Below are positions 57,301-64,000 of a stretch of 64,000 nt of DNA, piece after piece. The position numbers and the translations under genes are program-made. Under the pieces are notes generated by a model that was not told where the DNA came from, made no database searches, and worked only from the letters and a program-made list of their open reading frames with translations. Within the stretch, counting starts at the first letter, position 1; every line of letters begins with the position of its first letter. Source of the stretch: Cyanobacterium stanieri LEGE 03274 (lineage in GTDB: Bacteria > Cyanobacteriota > Cyanobacteriia > Cyanobacteriales > Cyanobacteriaceae); NCBI RefSeq assembly GCF_015207825.1, contig NZ_JADEWC010000006.1, positions 1 through 64,000 of the forward strand. Direction: 5' to 3'.

Positions 57301-58561
57301 TGCCATCGATTTCACCGATTACTACCCCTTCAGGCTCTGGCCCTTTGTCGTCGGAACGAGAGTCAAAGGAATCGTTATCATCGTTGTTACTGTTGAAGTA
57401 TGCGGGGATTTGTTGGGCTACGATATTTTCAAATTGGCTACCGCTATCAAATACTAGGTTACCAGATTCATCCCAGATGGAAAAAGAACGCGCACCGTAA
57501 GCATATATTTCTTCATAATCTCCATCATCGTCAGCATCCCCTAGGGTGGTGGTAATATTTAAACGTCCTAATTCACTATTTTCTTGTAACACAGCAGCAT
57601 TAGGAAAGACGGTGGGATCAAGGTTTAAATCTCCTACCCTTGCTTCTTCACTGAAGTTGTCGTAATCTCGGGCATCCCCTTCGTTGGCGGTGACAATGTA
57701 GTTCATGCCGTTAACGGTGTAAGAGGCGATCGCATCGGGCTGAAACATTCCTTTCACTGGCCAGTTACGAATATTGATAGCATCATCACGGTTACTCGCA
57801 TCTAGCTCATTACCAGCTAAACTATGATCCTTGAATCCGAGGGGAATTATATTGGTGACGGTACTAGAAGCAATGTCCACCACCGCCAAAGCGTTGTTTT
57901 CCTGTAATGCCACATAAGCGGTGGTAGAATCGGCAGAAACGGTAATATATTCGGGTTCTAAATCTTGAGAAACCGTGGCATTAGGCCCAAAAATTCTCAC
58001 TCCCTGAGCGATTAAACTATCTTTTTGAGCATCAAAAGCATTAAAATCAGCGGTGGTAACGGTGGCATTAAGTACCCCATTACTGATGTCAATGATACTG
58101 ATTGAACCTTCTGGATCGATGGATGCGTCTGTATTGTAGTCGTTGGGTTCTCCCTCATTGGCCACTAATATTTTAGTTCCATCGGGGGTAAAGGTAAGCA
58201 TATCGGGTAATGCTCCCACTGTAACGGTATTGAGAGGGGTTACAGGGTTAGAAAAATCACTGTTGCTATCAAAAAAGACAACACTACCAGGATCGGTTTT
58301 TGTGTTTGCTTCAAGGGCGATCGCAACTATACCATCTTTAATCGCTACACTATTGGCCACACCACCCAAGGCAGAAACATCTATTTCCCCCAATTTTATG
58401 GGGTTAGTAGGAGCACTAAGATCAATAACATCAACGGTAACCGATTGAGCATTAACAATGAAAAGAATCTGATTATCTGGATCATAGGCGGGAATTTCTG
58501 CCGCACTCTCATCAAAAAAACCAGTGTTGTAAGTACCCAGTAGATTAAGATTTATACTCAT
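54335..58561 (-). CDS. Large exoprotein: choice-of-anchor I, 5'-nucleotidase/metallophosphatase and DUF4114 domains
   Basis: A 1408-aa multidomain protein. Residues 1-505 form a choice-of-anchor I beta-propeller-like domain (ANEGDARDYDNFSEEARVGD). A metallophosphatase follows (about 515-790: LQILHASDQEAGIPAL, LTSGDLFIAGPF, AAAVGNHEFDAGPGAF), then a 5'-nucleotidase C-terminal domain (about 860-1100: KNGGGIRDQIGVSFIEGG). A GGGGGNNNQGG linker lies near 1170, and a DUF4114 domain ends the chain (DFGDALLQGG ... FGFEDLPGNLGVSDSDFNDA). The first metal motif is D-Q-E instead of the usual D-x-H. No signal peptide; type I export is likely. Probable role: extracellular phosphate release from nucleotides. 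Confidence 0.85.
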   Translation of the reverse strand: MSINLNLLGTYNTGFFDESAAEIPAYDPDNQILFIVNAQSVTVDVIDLSAPTNPIKLGEIDVSALGGVANSVAIKDGIVAIALEANTKTDPGSVVFFDSNSDFSNPVTPLNTVTVGALPDMLTFTPDGTKILVANEGEPNDYNTDASIDPEGSISIIDISNGVLNATVTTADFNAFDAQKDSLIAQGVRIFGPNATVSQDLEPEYITVSADSTTAYVALQENNALAVVDIASSTVTNIIPLGFKDHSLAGNELDASNRDDAINIRNWPVKGMFQPDAIASYTVNGMNYIVTANEGDARDYDNFSEEARVGDLNLDPTVFPNAAVLQENSELGRLNITTTLGDADDDGDYEEIYAYGARSFSIWDESGNLVFDSGSQFENIVAQQIPAYFNSNNDDNDSFDSRSDDKGPEPEGVVIGEIDGTPYAFIGLERVGGIMVYDISDPTDAQFVQYINNRDFTVDAQLEDGSSNPAAGDLGPEGLVFISADDSPNGVPLLVVSNEVSGSTSVYEIEPKTFTLQILHASDQEAGIPALQDAIGFSAVMNALDAGYENTLKLTSGDLFIAGPFFNASLDIYGQLGIADILVQNALGWDAAAVGNHEFDAGPGAFYNAIDSNPFIQGVGIDPETGYEGALFPYLATNLDYSTDSSDLKDLVVESGEAPQPNSLTESVVIDVNGEEVGIIGAVVPYLPQIANIGGITMLTDPTSRDIEVNAQLLADNIQPFVDELVNQGINKIVLMTHSQQFEIEQALATKLTDVDIIMGGGSNRVMANDDDILRQDETQVAPELLQPYPQVFQDAEGNDVYLVNTGGNYRYLGQLIIDFDSEGQIIEIGDDSGTFATDIAGVDRLYEEDITTFEQVRNVANQDLVAVVDNVGDFINSQDGTIFGNTEVYLNGLRTSVRAEETNLGNLTADANLWYAEQYGFDIDISVKNGGGIRDQIGVSFIEGGTNELVQLPPQANPAVGKEEGDVSRLDIANSLRFDNKLSVADISAQGIKDLAEHFVAQWVEGSTSGQFGQIGGFSFSFDPDNTAIQFTRDDNGDATGVAVAGERIRNLVLDREDGTQEAIVVNGDLVVDPNSTYKMAILDFLATGGDGYPAFYFENVVTLDSLTVDNLPSNSDLPIGGEQDALAEYLAEFHPDADRAFNQADTPIEEDTRIQNLNFREDSLINSSGSGGGGGGNNNQGGNNVDDNVSFTIQEVGNGEGIIVNLSQNPQNVFVRVEDNILNRTDASFHNIIGLYQVQNVNGSIFDTFDSNNNGSTNDLLNPGDEGYAFTAISNAVNNFNLELGANGDPNKNTNADDFGDALLQGGRIYAPFIITNGGNLIPDGGNIGDAINAFLELNPSNVAATLENFDTEIVAYFSYLGANPDNSAHIRSLGNNIFGFEDLPGNLGVSDSDFNDAVVRFTPVV

Positions 58562-58685
58562 TATAATTGATATAGTTAATTGTAGTCTCGAAATAAGGGC
58601 TTAGTATTACCAACGCCGTCTAACAAAGTACCGTAGCAGGTTTAACGACTAATTAACTTTTGAATAAGAGATGATTAAGAAAAAA

Positions 58686-58813
58686 GGTGTGGGTGAATTA
58701 AGGTATGATTTTAGTTCAGGAAGAGAACAGGGAATGGGCAATAGTAATAACAGTTTTAATACTATACATTTACTGTAATTCAATAATGTTTCATACTCAA
58801 AATCAGCAATGCC
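58686..58813 (+). mobile_element. MITE-like element A, copy 3
   Basis: 128 bp. The left end GGTGTGGGTGAATTAAGGTA and, on the other strand, the right end GGCATTGCTGATTTTGAGTA are inverted repeats of about 23 bp. The right two thirds are almost identical to copy 2 (6368-6489) in opposite orientation. It has no ORF and no clear target duplication. Confidence 0.7.
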
Positions 58814-58998
58814 GAACAATAAATAATCTAACTATCATTATCCTATCTCCCTTACCTCTCATCTCCCTCCAACAACCCATTGTGTGATGACAGATTTTAG
58901 CTTTTCTTCCTTAAGAATCCTCACATCTAGTTTTCAACAAAAATACTAATCAAACAAGTGCGAGATGAATTACGGTCAAGGTTTATGGTATAATCCGA

Positions 58999-59275
58999 TC
59001 AAGCGGTGCTAGAGAGATGTAGCCGTAGTCAGCGAACTCCCCGTTGTATAAAGGCTAGAGACTACCTGTCAATCAATTAATTAATTAATTGATAGCCCCA
59101 ATGCCTCAATGTTCCTCTTGTAAGCAATAAGCGTAAATGAACAAAGGCGGGTGAAATCATTAAACAGAATTACTACCTTCGGAACGAGGGATAAAGCCTA
59201 TCGCCAGAAAGTAAGACTCAGTAATCTACGAAGATTAAAAAGCGTTTCTTTGGGTAGGAAGCCTACATCATAATC
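58999..59275 (+). ncRNA. Structured RNA candidate, possibly HEARO/IscB omega-RNA type without its ORF
   Basis: About 277 nt after a TATAAT box (58989-58994). Pairings seen: GTAGTC (59025-59030) with GACTAC (59060-59065); AGCC (59021) with GGCT (59053), which would cross the former as a pseudoknot; a 22-bp AT palindrome (59072-59093) acting as a variable hairpin; GGCG (59147) with CGCC (59202); AATCT/AGATT (59223-59236); and GTAGG-AAG-CCTAC (59253-59265). The segment GTCAGCGAACTCCCCGTTG resembles, from memory, the conserved part of HEARO RNAs that accompany IscB nucleases. No IscB/HNH frame follows; hisG does. tmRNA, RNase P RNA, 6S and group I intron signatures were looked for and not found. 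Confidence 0.45.
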
Positions 59276-59338
59276 TTTGATTTGGTGTGTGGTAGTTCAC
59301 TTAATAATTGGTTGAGTCACCATTGCAAAAGTAAATCC

Positions 59339-59992
59339 ATGTTAACGATCGCACTTCCTAAAGGCGCATTATTAAAAGACAGTATCGAACTATGCCAAAA
59401 AGCAGGGCTAGATTTTAGCTTATTTTTATCATCTAGTAACCGTCAACTACAAATAGAAGATCCCACGGGGGTAGCCAAAGCCTTATTGGTAAGGGCCCAA
59501 GATGTTCCGGTATATGTAGAATATGGTCAAGCCCATCTTGGTATTGCCGGTTTTGATGTCCTCAAGGAAAAGAAAGCCAATATCGCACACCTAGCGGATT
59601 TGGGATTTGGTTATTGTCGTATGTCTGTGGCAGTGCCAAAGGATAGCCCCTACCGTAAATCCATTGATTTACCTGCCCATGGTATCGTGGCTTCAAAATT
59701 TGTTAACTGTGCCAAGGAACATTTTCGGGCTTTAGATTTACCTGTGGAGATTGTACCCCTCTACGGCTCGGTAGAATTGGGCCCGATTACGGGGATGTCA
59801 GAGGCGATCGTGGATTTGGTTTCTACGGGCAAAACCCTACGGGAAAATGGTTTGATTGAAATAGATGTTCTCTTTGAAAGTAGCGCCTATCTGGTGGCGA
59901 ATCCCCTTCTCTATCGTCTTAACCGTGATAATATTGCTGATTTTGTGGAACAAATGACGGTTAACAATGGACAATTGACAATGGGCAATTGA
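59339..59992 (+). CDS. hisG: ATP phosphoribosyltransferase, short (HisZ-dependent) form
   Basis: First enzyme of histidine synthesis, condensing ATP and PRPP, 217 aa from the ATG at 59339 ([20 protein letters not shown]); an upstream in-frame ATG at 59282 is not used by the family. Motifs are [30 protein letters not shown] and the PRPP loop [20 protein letters not shown]. The short length means it should need HisZ as regulatory partner, not seen here. The last 12 residues, [11 protein letters not shown] after EQM, are coded by the CAATGGACAATTGACAATGG tract, so the original stop has been lost into a repeat. Confidence 0.93.
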   Translation: MLTIALPKGALLKDSIELCQKAGLDFSLFLSSSNRQLQIEDPTGVAKALLVRAQDVPVYVEYGQAHLGIAGFDVLKEKKANIAHLADLGFGYCRMSVAVPKDSPYRKSIDLPAHGIVASKFVNCAKEHFRALDLPVEIVPLYGSVELGPITGMSEAIVDLVSTGKTLRENGLIEIDVLFESSAYLVANPLLYRLNRDNIADFVEQMTVNNGQLTMGN

Positions 59993-60000
59993 CAATTAAA
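59965..60000. repeat. CAATTGACAATGG tract overlapping the hisG end
   Basis: Alternating AACAATGGACAATTGACAAT and GGGCAATTGACAATT. The same words are dispersed at 9200, 27096 (AATTGACAATGGATAATTGA), 25800 (other strand) and 41165. Confidence 0.6.
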
Positions 60001-60073
60001 TTCTATCTTTAAAGCCATAAATCTTATCTTACTTAAGGAAGGCTCACAAGAGATCAATATTAAAGTTAATTTA

Positions 60074-60140
60074 CCCTAATCCACCGTGTAATGAATTACA
60101 CGGCTAAATGGTAGTTCGTTCAATAAATTGAACTACAATA
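60074..60140 (+). repeat. Double-hairpin repeat B, short copy
   Basis: It contains CCGTGTAATGAATTACACGG (60084-60103) and GTTCAATAAATTGAAC (60118-60133), both perfect stems. It is followed by TTGCCTATTGCCTGTTGCCT (about 60166-60185). It lies between hisG and the GH3 gene. Confidence 0.75.
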
Positions 60141-60243
60141 TTGATTGTCAAAAATATTACCACTATTGCCTATTGCCTGTTGCCTATTCCCCGCTAACCC
60201 TAGAAGTGATATAGAATCAGTAAAGCTAATTTCCCAATCTTCC

Positions 60244-61824
60244 ATGAAAAATTTATCTCTCCAGGAAAAAATAGGACAGTTAATAGTCGTACGCACCACG
60301 GGCTATTTATTTGATCATCAAATTCGTTATCCTGCATGGGAAGCCAATAACCAACAATTGCAGACATGGTTATGGGAATATAACATTGGTGGAGTAATTC
60401 TTTTGGGGGGAAGTTGTGCGGAAATTGCCCAACGCACTAAACAGTTAAATGATTGGGCAAAGACTCCTTTGTTGGTGGCGGCGGATATTGAAGAAGGGGT
60501 GGGGCAAAGGTTTACGGGGGCTTCTTGGTTTCCTCCTCCCATGGCGTTAGCCCAAATTGCAAGGGATGATATGGAGTTAGCCAAAAAGTATGCGCAACAG
60601 ATGGGGCAAATTACTGCCCATGAGGCTTTGAGTATGGGGGTTAATTGGATTCTTGCCCCTGTGGTGGATGTGAATAATAATCCTGATAATCCTGTGATTA
60701 ATGTTCGGGCTTTTGGGGATAATCCTGAGGTGGTGAGGGAGTTAAGTTCGGCTTTTATTCGGGGTACTCAATGTTATCCTATTTTGAATGGGGCGAAGCA
60801 TTTTCCAGGCCATGGAGATACTTCTACGGATTCTCATTTGGATTTACCGATAATTAACCATTCCCCCGCAAGGTTAGAGGAGATAGAGTTAGTACCGTTT
60901 CAAGGGGCGATCGCCCTCGGGATTGATGCTATTATGACGGCACATTTGTTAGTTAAGGCCTATGATAATCAAAATCCTGCTACCCTTTCCCACGCCATTC
61001 TTACTCAACAATTGAGGGAAAATATGGGCTTTGATGGTTTAATTGTTACCGATGCCCTCATCATGGGAGGGGTGGCGAAATATGCACCCCCTGAAAAAAT
61101 AGCCGTCAAAGCGCTACAGGCAGGAGCAGATATTTTATTAATGCCTGAAAATCCCCTAATTGCCATCCAATCAATTATGGAGGCGGTGGAAAGGGGGGAA
61201 ATTACTGAAAGTCGCATTGATGAGAGTTTACAACGGATAGAAAGGGCGAAGGGGAAATTATCTCATATTCCTCCCGATGTTTCTTTTTCAGAAATTAGTA
61301 ATAGCACATCTCAAGGGGTGGTCAAGGAAATTTTAATCCAAAGTAATCAAACAAAGGTATTAAAGAGTGTCAAAAAGGTTGATCAGGGCATAAATATAGT
61401 GGTAGTGGATGACCTTTTAAACTGTGATTTTTTAGATCGCCAAACTCCCGCCATTACGATTCCTGCCACTTTTGGTTATCATTGCCAAGTATTTGATCAG
61501 CGTAACCTTCATATCTGGGAAAATCAACCCATCAATCAACCTTTTATCCTCCAAGTATTTATCCGTGGTAATCCTTTTCGTGGTAGTGCCGGATTAAGTG
61601 CGATCGCCCTTAAAACCTATACCAAACTACTTCAAGATCCCCAAATCCAAGGGGTAATGGTATATGGAAGCCCATACATCAAAGAGTGGTTTACTCAACA
61701 ATTAAAACAAAACCTTCCTTGGGCTTTTTCCTATGGTCAAATGGCGATCGCCCAACAGCTTTTATGTGAACAAATATTTCAAATATCAACAAACCTTGAC
61801 ATCAATAAAGGCAACTTTTTGTAA
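60244..61824 (+). CDS. GH3-family glycosidase, beta-N-acetylhexosaminidase type
   Basis: A 526-aa glycoside hydrolase family 3 protein, starting MKNLSLQEKIGQLIVVRTTG at ATG 60244. The frame is open back to 60145 but that part is repeat-coded. The catalytic barrel has LLVAADIEEGVGQRFTGASW, NWILAPVVDVNNNPDNPVIN, the NagZ-like loop AKHFPGHGDTSTDSHLDLP (His/Asp acid-base pair) and the nucleophile aspartate in LIVTDALIMGGV. The C-terminal 160 residues are an extra domain that NagZ lacks. The KHFPGHG(x)4DSH loop marks N-acetylglucosaminidases that recycle murein. No signal peptide. Confidence 0.9.
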   Translation: MKNLSLQEKIGQLIVVRTTGYLFDHQIRYPAWEANNQQLQTWLWEYNIGGVILLGGSCAEIAQRTKQLNDWAKTPLLVAADIEEGVGQRFTGASWFPPPMALAQIARDDMELAKKYAQQMGQITAHEALSMGVNWILAPVVDVNNNPDNPVINVRAFGDNPEVVRELSSAFIRGTQCYPILNGAKHFPGHGDTSTDSHLDLPIINHSPARLEEIELVPFQGAIALGIDAIMTAHLLVKAYDNQNPATLSHAILTQQLRENMGFDGLIVTDALIMGGVAKYAPPEKIAVKALQAGADILLMPENPLIAIQSIMEAVERGEITESRIDESLQRIERAKGKLSHIPPDVSFSEISNSTSQGVVKEILIQSNQTKVLKSVKKVDQGINIVVVDDLLNCDFLDRQTPAITIPATFGYHCQVFDQRNLHIWENQPINQPFILQVFIRGNPFRGSAGLSAIALKTYTKLLQDPQIQGVMVYGSPYIKEWFTQQLKQNLPWAFSYGQMAIAQQLLCEQIFQISTNLDINKGNFL

Positions 61825-61972
61825 CATAAACAACAAAAAGCCATATATAGATAGACATCCATAGAAAATCTTAAGGAAAAGTAATAAATTATACAGAAAC
61901 ACTTTATTTCCCAGTTTGATGAGTTAGACTATAGTGGAAAGTGAACAAAATCAATCAACGAGGAAAAAGCAG

Positions 61973-62206
61973 ATGAAAACCCTAGAAAAAACTGCAACCA
62001 AATATTCCATCGATATGATCAAAGATGAAGTAAGACAGTTAGTAGAAAAAGGAACTGTCAGTCGTCATCAACCCATTTATATCCTTTGTCAGTATATTCC
62101 CGCCAGAGAGTGGGTATGTGTAGAATGTGAACTCGAAAAATGCGACTATTTATTAAGAGATCAAATCGGTGATTTGATTGCCTCTGAACAATGGGAAAAT
62201 GACTAA
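61973..62206 (+). CDS. DUF4327 protein, 77 aa
   Basis: A small cyanobacterial protein of unknown function, recognisable from YSIDMIKDEVRQLVEKGTVS and the core QPIYILCQYIPAREWVCVEC followed by ELEKCDYLLRDQIGDLI. Three cysteines (YILCQYIP, CVECELEKC) might bind a metal. I chose the ATG at 61973 with AGGAAAAAGC upstream; a GTG at 61934 would add 13 polar residues not expected in the family. It is a single gene between the GH3 gene and carB. Confidence 0.85.
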   Translation: MKTLEKTATKYSIDMIKDEVRQLVEKGTVSRHQPIYILCQYIPAREWVCVECELEKCDYLLRDQIGDLIASEQWEND

Positions 62207-62560
62207 ATAAAACCAAAAATAAGTTAGCTTTTATACTGCTATTAATAAAAATAATTGTCACATCTTATAATCACTTTTATGGGTTTTTTGAGAAAAAAAT
62301 AAAGCAGACATAATCGCTAACAGAAAAAAATATTATCTGTAAGACAACTATAGTTGTGATGATAAGCAAAAAAACTTAATCACTTTTCAAATTAAACCGA
62401 TTTAAAACAATTACCCCCACCCCTCATCTCTCCATCTCCCTATCTCCTCATAAAATGGGATTGTCATTGAACAAACATAAAGTAAAAGAAAAATAAAGAA
62501 CGATAGGCATTAGAATATTTGAGATTAAGATAAATTAAAGAGTTGAGGCGGTAAAGATAT
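62207..62560. other. Intergenic region upstream of carB
   Basis: 354 bases, AT-rich, with one C/T tract, CCCCCACCCCTCATCTCTCC (62412-62431) followed by ATCTCCCTATCTCC. This is the minus-strand form of the GGGAGATGGGG tract family. No clear promoter, attenuator or small ORF was recognised. Confidence 0.4.
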
Positions 62561-64000
62561 ATGCCACGTCGTGAAGATATAAACAAAATCCTTATTTTAG
62601 GTTCTGGACCGATTATCATTGGACAAGCCTGTGAATTTGATTATTCAGGAACTCAAGCCTGTAAAGCCCTAAGAGAGGAAGGTTATGAGGTTGTTCTTGT
62701 AAACTCCAACCCAGCAACCATTATGACCGATCCTGATACGGCTGAACGTACCTATATCGAACCCATTACCCCAGAAATTGTCGAAAAAGTGATCGCCAAA
62801 GAGCGCCCCGATGCTTTACTGCCTACCATGGGGGGGCAAACCGCGCTTAATACAGCGGTTTCTTTGGCTGAATCAGGGGTATTAAATAAATATGGTGTAG
62901 ATTTAATCGGTGCAAAACTACCCGCCATCAAAATGGCTGAAGATAGAGAATTATTTAAAGATGCCATGGCAAGAATTGGAGTGCCTGTGTGTCCTTCTGG
63001 TATTGCCAGTAATTGGGAAGAAGCCAAAGCCGTAGCCGCTGAAATTGGTTCTTATCCTTTGATTATTCGTCCTGCTTTTACCATGGGTGGTACAGGGGGC
63101 GGTATTGCCTATAACCAAGAGGAATTTGAGGAAATGGCAAAGTTTGGTATTGATGCTTCTCCCATGTCCCAAATTTTGATTGAAAAATCCCTCATTGGCT
63201 GGAAGGAATATGAATTAGAAGTAATGAGGGATATGGCGGATAATGTGGTTATTATCTGTTCCATTGAAAATATTGACCCCATGGGGGTACATACGGGGGA
63301 TTCTATTACCGTTGCCCCTGCTCAAACCTTAACAGACAAGGAATATCAGCGCCTCAGGGACTATGCAAAGGCGATTATTCGAGAAATTGGGGTAGAAACG
63401 GGGGGTTCTAATATTCAGTTTTCCATTAATCCTGTTAATGGAGAGGTGATTGTTATTGAAATGAATCCTCGGGTTTCTCGCTCCTCTGCTTTAGCTTCTA
63501 AAGCCACCGGTTTTCCCATTGCGAAATTTGCGGCTAAGTTGGCGGTGGGTTATTCTTTGGATGAGATTTCCAATGACATTACAAAAAAAACCCCTGCTTC
63601 CTTTGAGCCTACCATCGATTATGTGGTCACAAAAATTCCTCGTTTTGCTTTTGAGAAGTTTCCAGGCTCATCCTCTACTCTGACAACTCAAATGAAGTCC
63701 GTGGGGGAAGCCATGGCCATTGGACGTACTTTTAATGAGTCTTTTCAAAAGGCGTTGAGATCCCTTGAAACTGGTCGTTTTGGCTTTGGGTGCGATCGCC
63801 ATGAAACCCTACCCACATTATCACAAATTAGCTCCCATTTACGCACACCTACCCCCGATCGCATCTTCAGTGTTTACCATGGCTTTAAATTGGGCATGAG
63901 CGTAGAAGATATTCATGGGTTAAGTGCGATCGATCCTTGGTTTTTAGATAAAATGCAAGAAATTGTCGAGATCGAAAAATTCATGAAACGTACTCCCCTT
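62561..64000 (+). CDS. carB: Carbamoyl-phosphate synthase large subunit, N-terminal 480 residues
   Basis: It starts [20 protein letters not shown] at ATG 62561 and is still open at the window end. The visible part is the first ATP-grasp (carboxyphosphate) domain: [38 protein letters not shown], and the metal-binding [20 protein letters not shown], followed by the start of the oligomerisation domain. The enzyme makes carbamoyl phosphate for arginine and pyrimidines with CarA, which is not adjacent. The missing part should be about 600 residues. Confidence 0.95.
   Translation, partial: MPRREDINKILILGSGPIIIGQACEFDYSGTQACKALREEGYEVVLVNSNPATIMTDPDTAERTYIEPITPEIVEKVIAKERPDALLPTMGGQTALNTAVSLAESGVLNKYGVDLIGAKLPAIKMAEDRELFKDAMARIGVPVCPSGIASNWEEAKAVAAEIGSYPLIIRPAFTMGGTGGGIAYNQEEFEEMAKFGIDASPMSQILIEKSLIGWKEYELEVMRDMADNVVIICSIENIDPMGVHTGDSITVAPAQTLTDKEYQRLRDYAKAIIREIGVETGGSNIQFSINPVNGEVIVIEMNPRVSRSSALASKATGFPIAKFAAKLAVGYSLDEISNDITKKTPASFEPTIDYVVTKIPRFAFEKFPGSSSTLTTQMKSVGEAMAIGRTFNESFQKALRSLETGRFGFGCDRHETLPTLSQISSHLRTPTPDRIFSVYHGFKLGMSVEDIHGLSAIDPWFLDKMQEIVEIEKFMKRTPL

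Larger units (their letters stand above)
58562..59338. other. Long intergenic region with element A and a structured RNA
   Basis: 777 bases between the exoprotein start and hisG. From left: 120 bases with the exoprotein promoter, element A copy 3 (58686-58813), a C/T-rich CATCTCCCTCC tract (58860-58870), a TATAAT box (58989-58994), the RNA candidate (about 58999-59275) and the hisG leader. Confidence 0.5.

Noticed and set aside
58999-59275. tmRNA, RNase P RNA, 6S RNA or tRNA-Leu group I intron
   Set aside because: The 5' GGGGCTGT of tmRNA, the RNase P core, and the P/Q/R/S boxes of group I introns were not found; a group II intron fragment could not be fully excluded.
60145-60243. Signal-peptide-like extension of the GH3 enzyme (LPLLPIACCLFPA)
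   Set aside because: It looks like a lipoprotein signal but is the translation of the TTGCCTATTGCCTGTTGCC repeat tract, so the ATG at 60244 is preferred.
1-64000. tRNA genes, rRNA genes, CRISPR arrays, integrases and complete insertion sequences
   Set aside because: I looked for T-loop boxes (GGTTCRAATCC), regular repeat-spacer patterns and transposase motifs and saw none; a tRNAscan or ISfinder run would be decisive.

Overview
The window comes from a low-GC, AT-rich cyanobacterial chromosome. The evidence is petM (cytochrome b6f subunit), an NdhD subunit of NDH-1, ArgZ/AgrE arginine dihydrolase, a LptD-like protein of the cyanobacterial DUF3769 type, cyanobacterial families recalled as DUF3155, DUF3120, DUF4327 and DUF4346, a PatA-type regulator, and many HIP1 octamers (GCGATCGC) inside and between genes. 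The gene content would suit a unicellular relative of Cyanobacterium or Geminocystis, but I cannot fix the genus. No rRNA, tRNA, CRISPR array, prophage or intact IS transposase was recognised.

Layout. 1-9.2 kb: a cut-off hypothetical gene, a peptide-type ABC permease, an ArsA/GET3-like ATPase with an Hsp20-like tail, an FGGY sugar kinase, a zinc aspartoacylase-type hydrolase and an ABC1/UbiB kinase-like gene. 9.5-13.7 kb: one large exported protein joining a haemagglutinin-type secretion domain to a CHAT protease through a 22-unit Pro-Glu linker. 14-31 kb: mostly housekeeping, with ndhD, an NlpC/P60 peptidase, argZ, two GT4 glycosyltransferases, transketolase, petM, guaB3, hemE and the LptD-like gene. 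31.2-34.5 kb: an AT-rich accessory stretch with a MazG-like/acyl-CoA-dehydrogenase-like fusion, a YefM-type antitoxin broken by an in-frame stop, a PIN/HTH toxin-antitoxin pair and a small membrane protein. 34.6-47.3 kb: GH116 glycosidase, a zinc-ribbon protein, proS, an EcfT-type subunit, trpE, a PatA-like response regulator, ald, an MscS channel and DUF3120. 47.6-58.6 kb: a tiny DnaJ-type zinc-finger protein and three large surface or exported proteins (DUF4214, choice-of-anchor Q, and choice-of-anchor I/nucleotidase/DUF4114) around dxr and a degenerate SucD-like gene. 58.7-64 kb: a likely structured RNA, hisG, a GH3 glycosidase, DUF4327 and the first 480 codons of carB.

Most genes are single transcription units for core metabolism: isoprenoids (dxr), haem (hemE), Trp, His, arginine/pyrimidine (carB, argZ), the Calvin cycle and pentose phosphate (tkt), NDH-1 and b6f. 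There are few operons. Intergenic spaces are filled by at least four dispersed repeat families: a MITE-like element with GGCRTTG termini, a double-hairpin element whose stems differ by compensatory changes, a 17-nt GGTGGGC-N3-GCCCACC hairpin that always sits just past a stop codon, and tandem-like CAATTGACAATGG/GGGAATAGGCAATGG tracts. In places these repeats have changed gene ends, at the ABC permease stop codon and the HisG tail.

The best candidates for something new are the HEARO-like RNA without an ORF upstream of hisG, the MazG/acyl-CoA-dehydrogenase-like fusion, the stop-interrupted antitoxin that keeps its operator, and the repeat families with base-pair-conserving variation.
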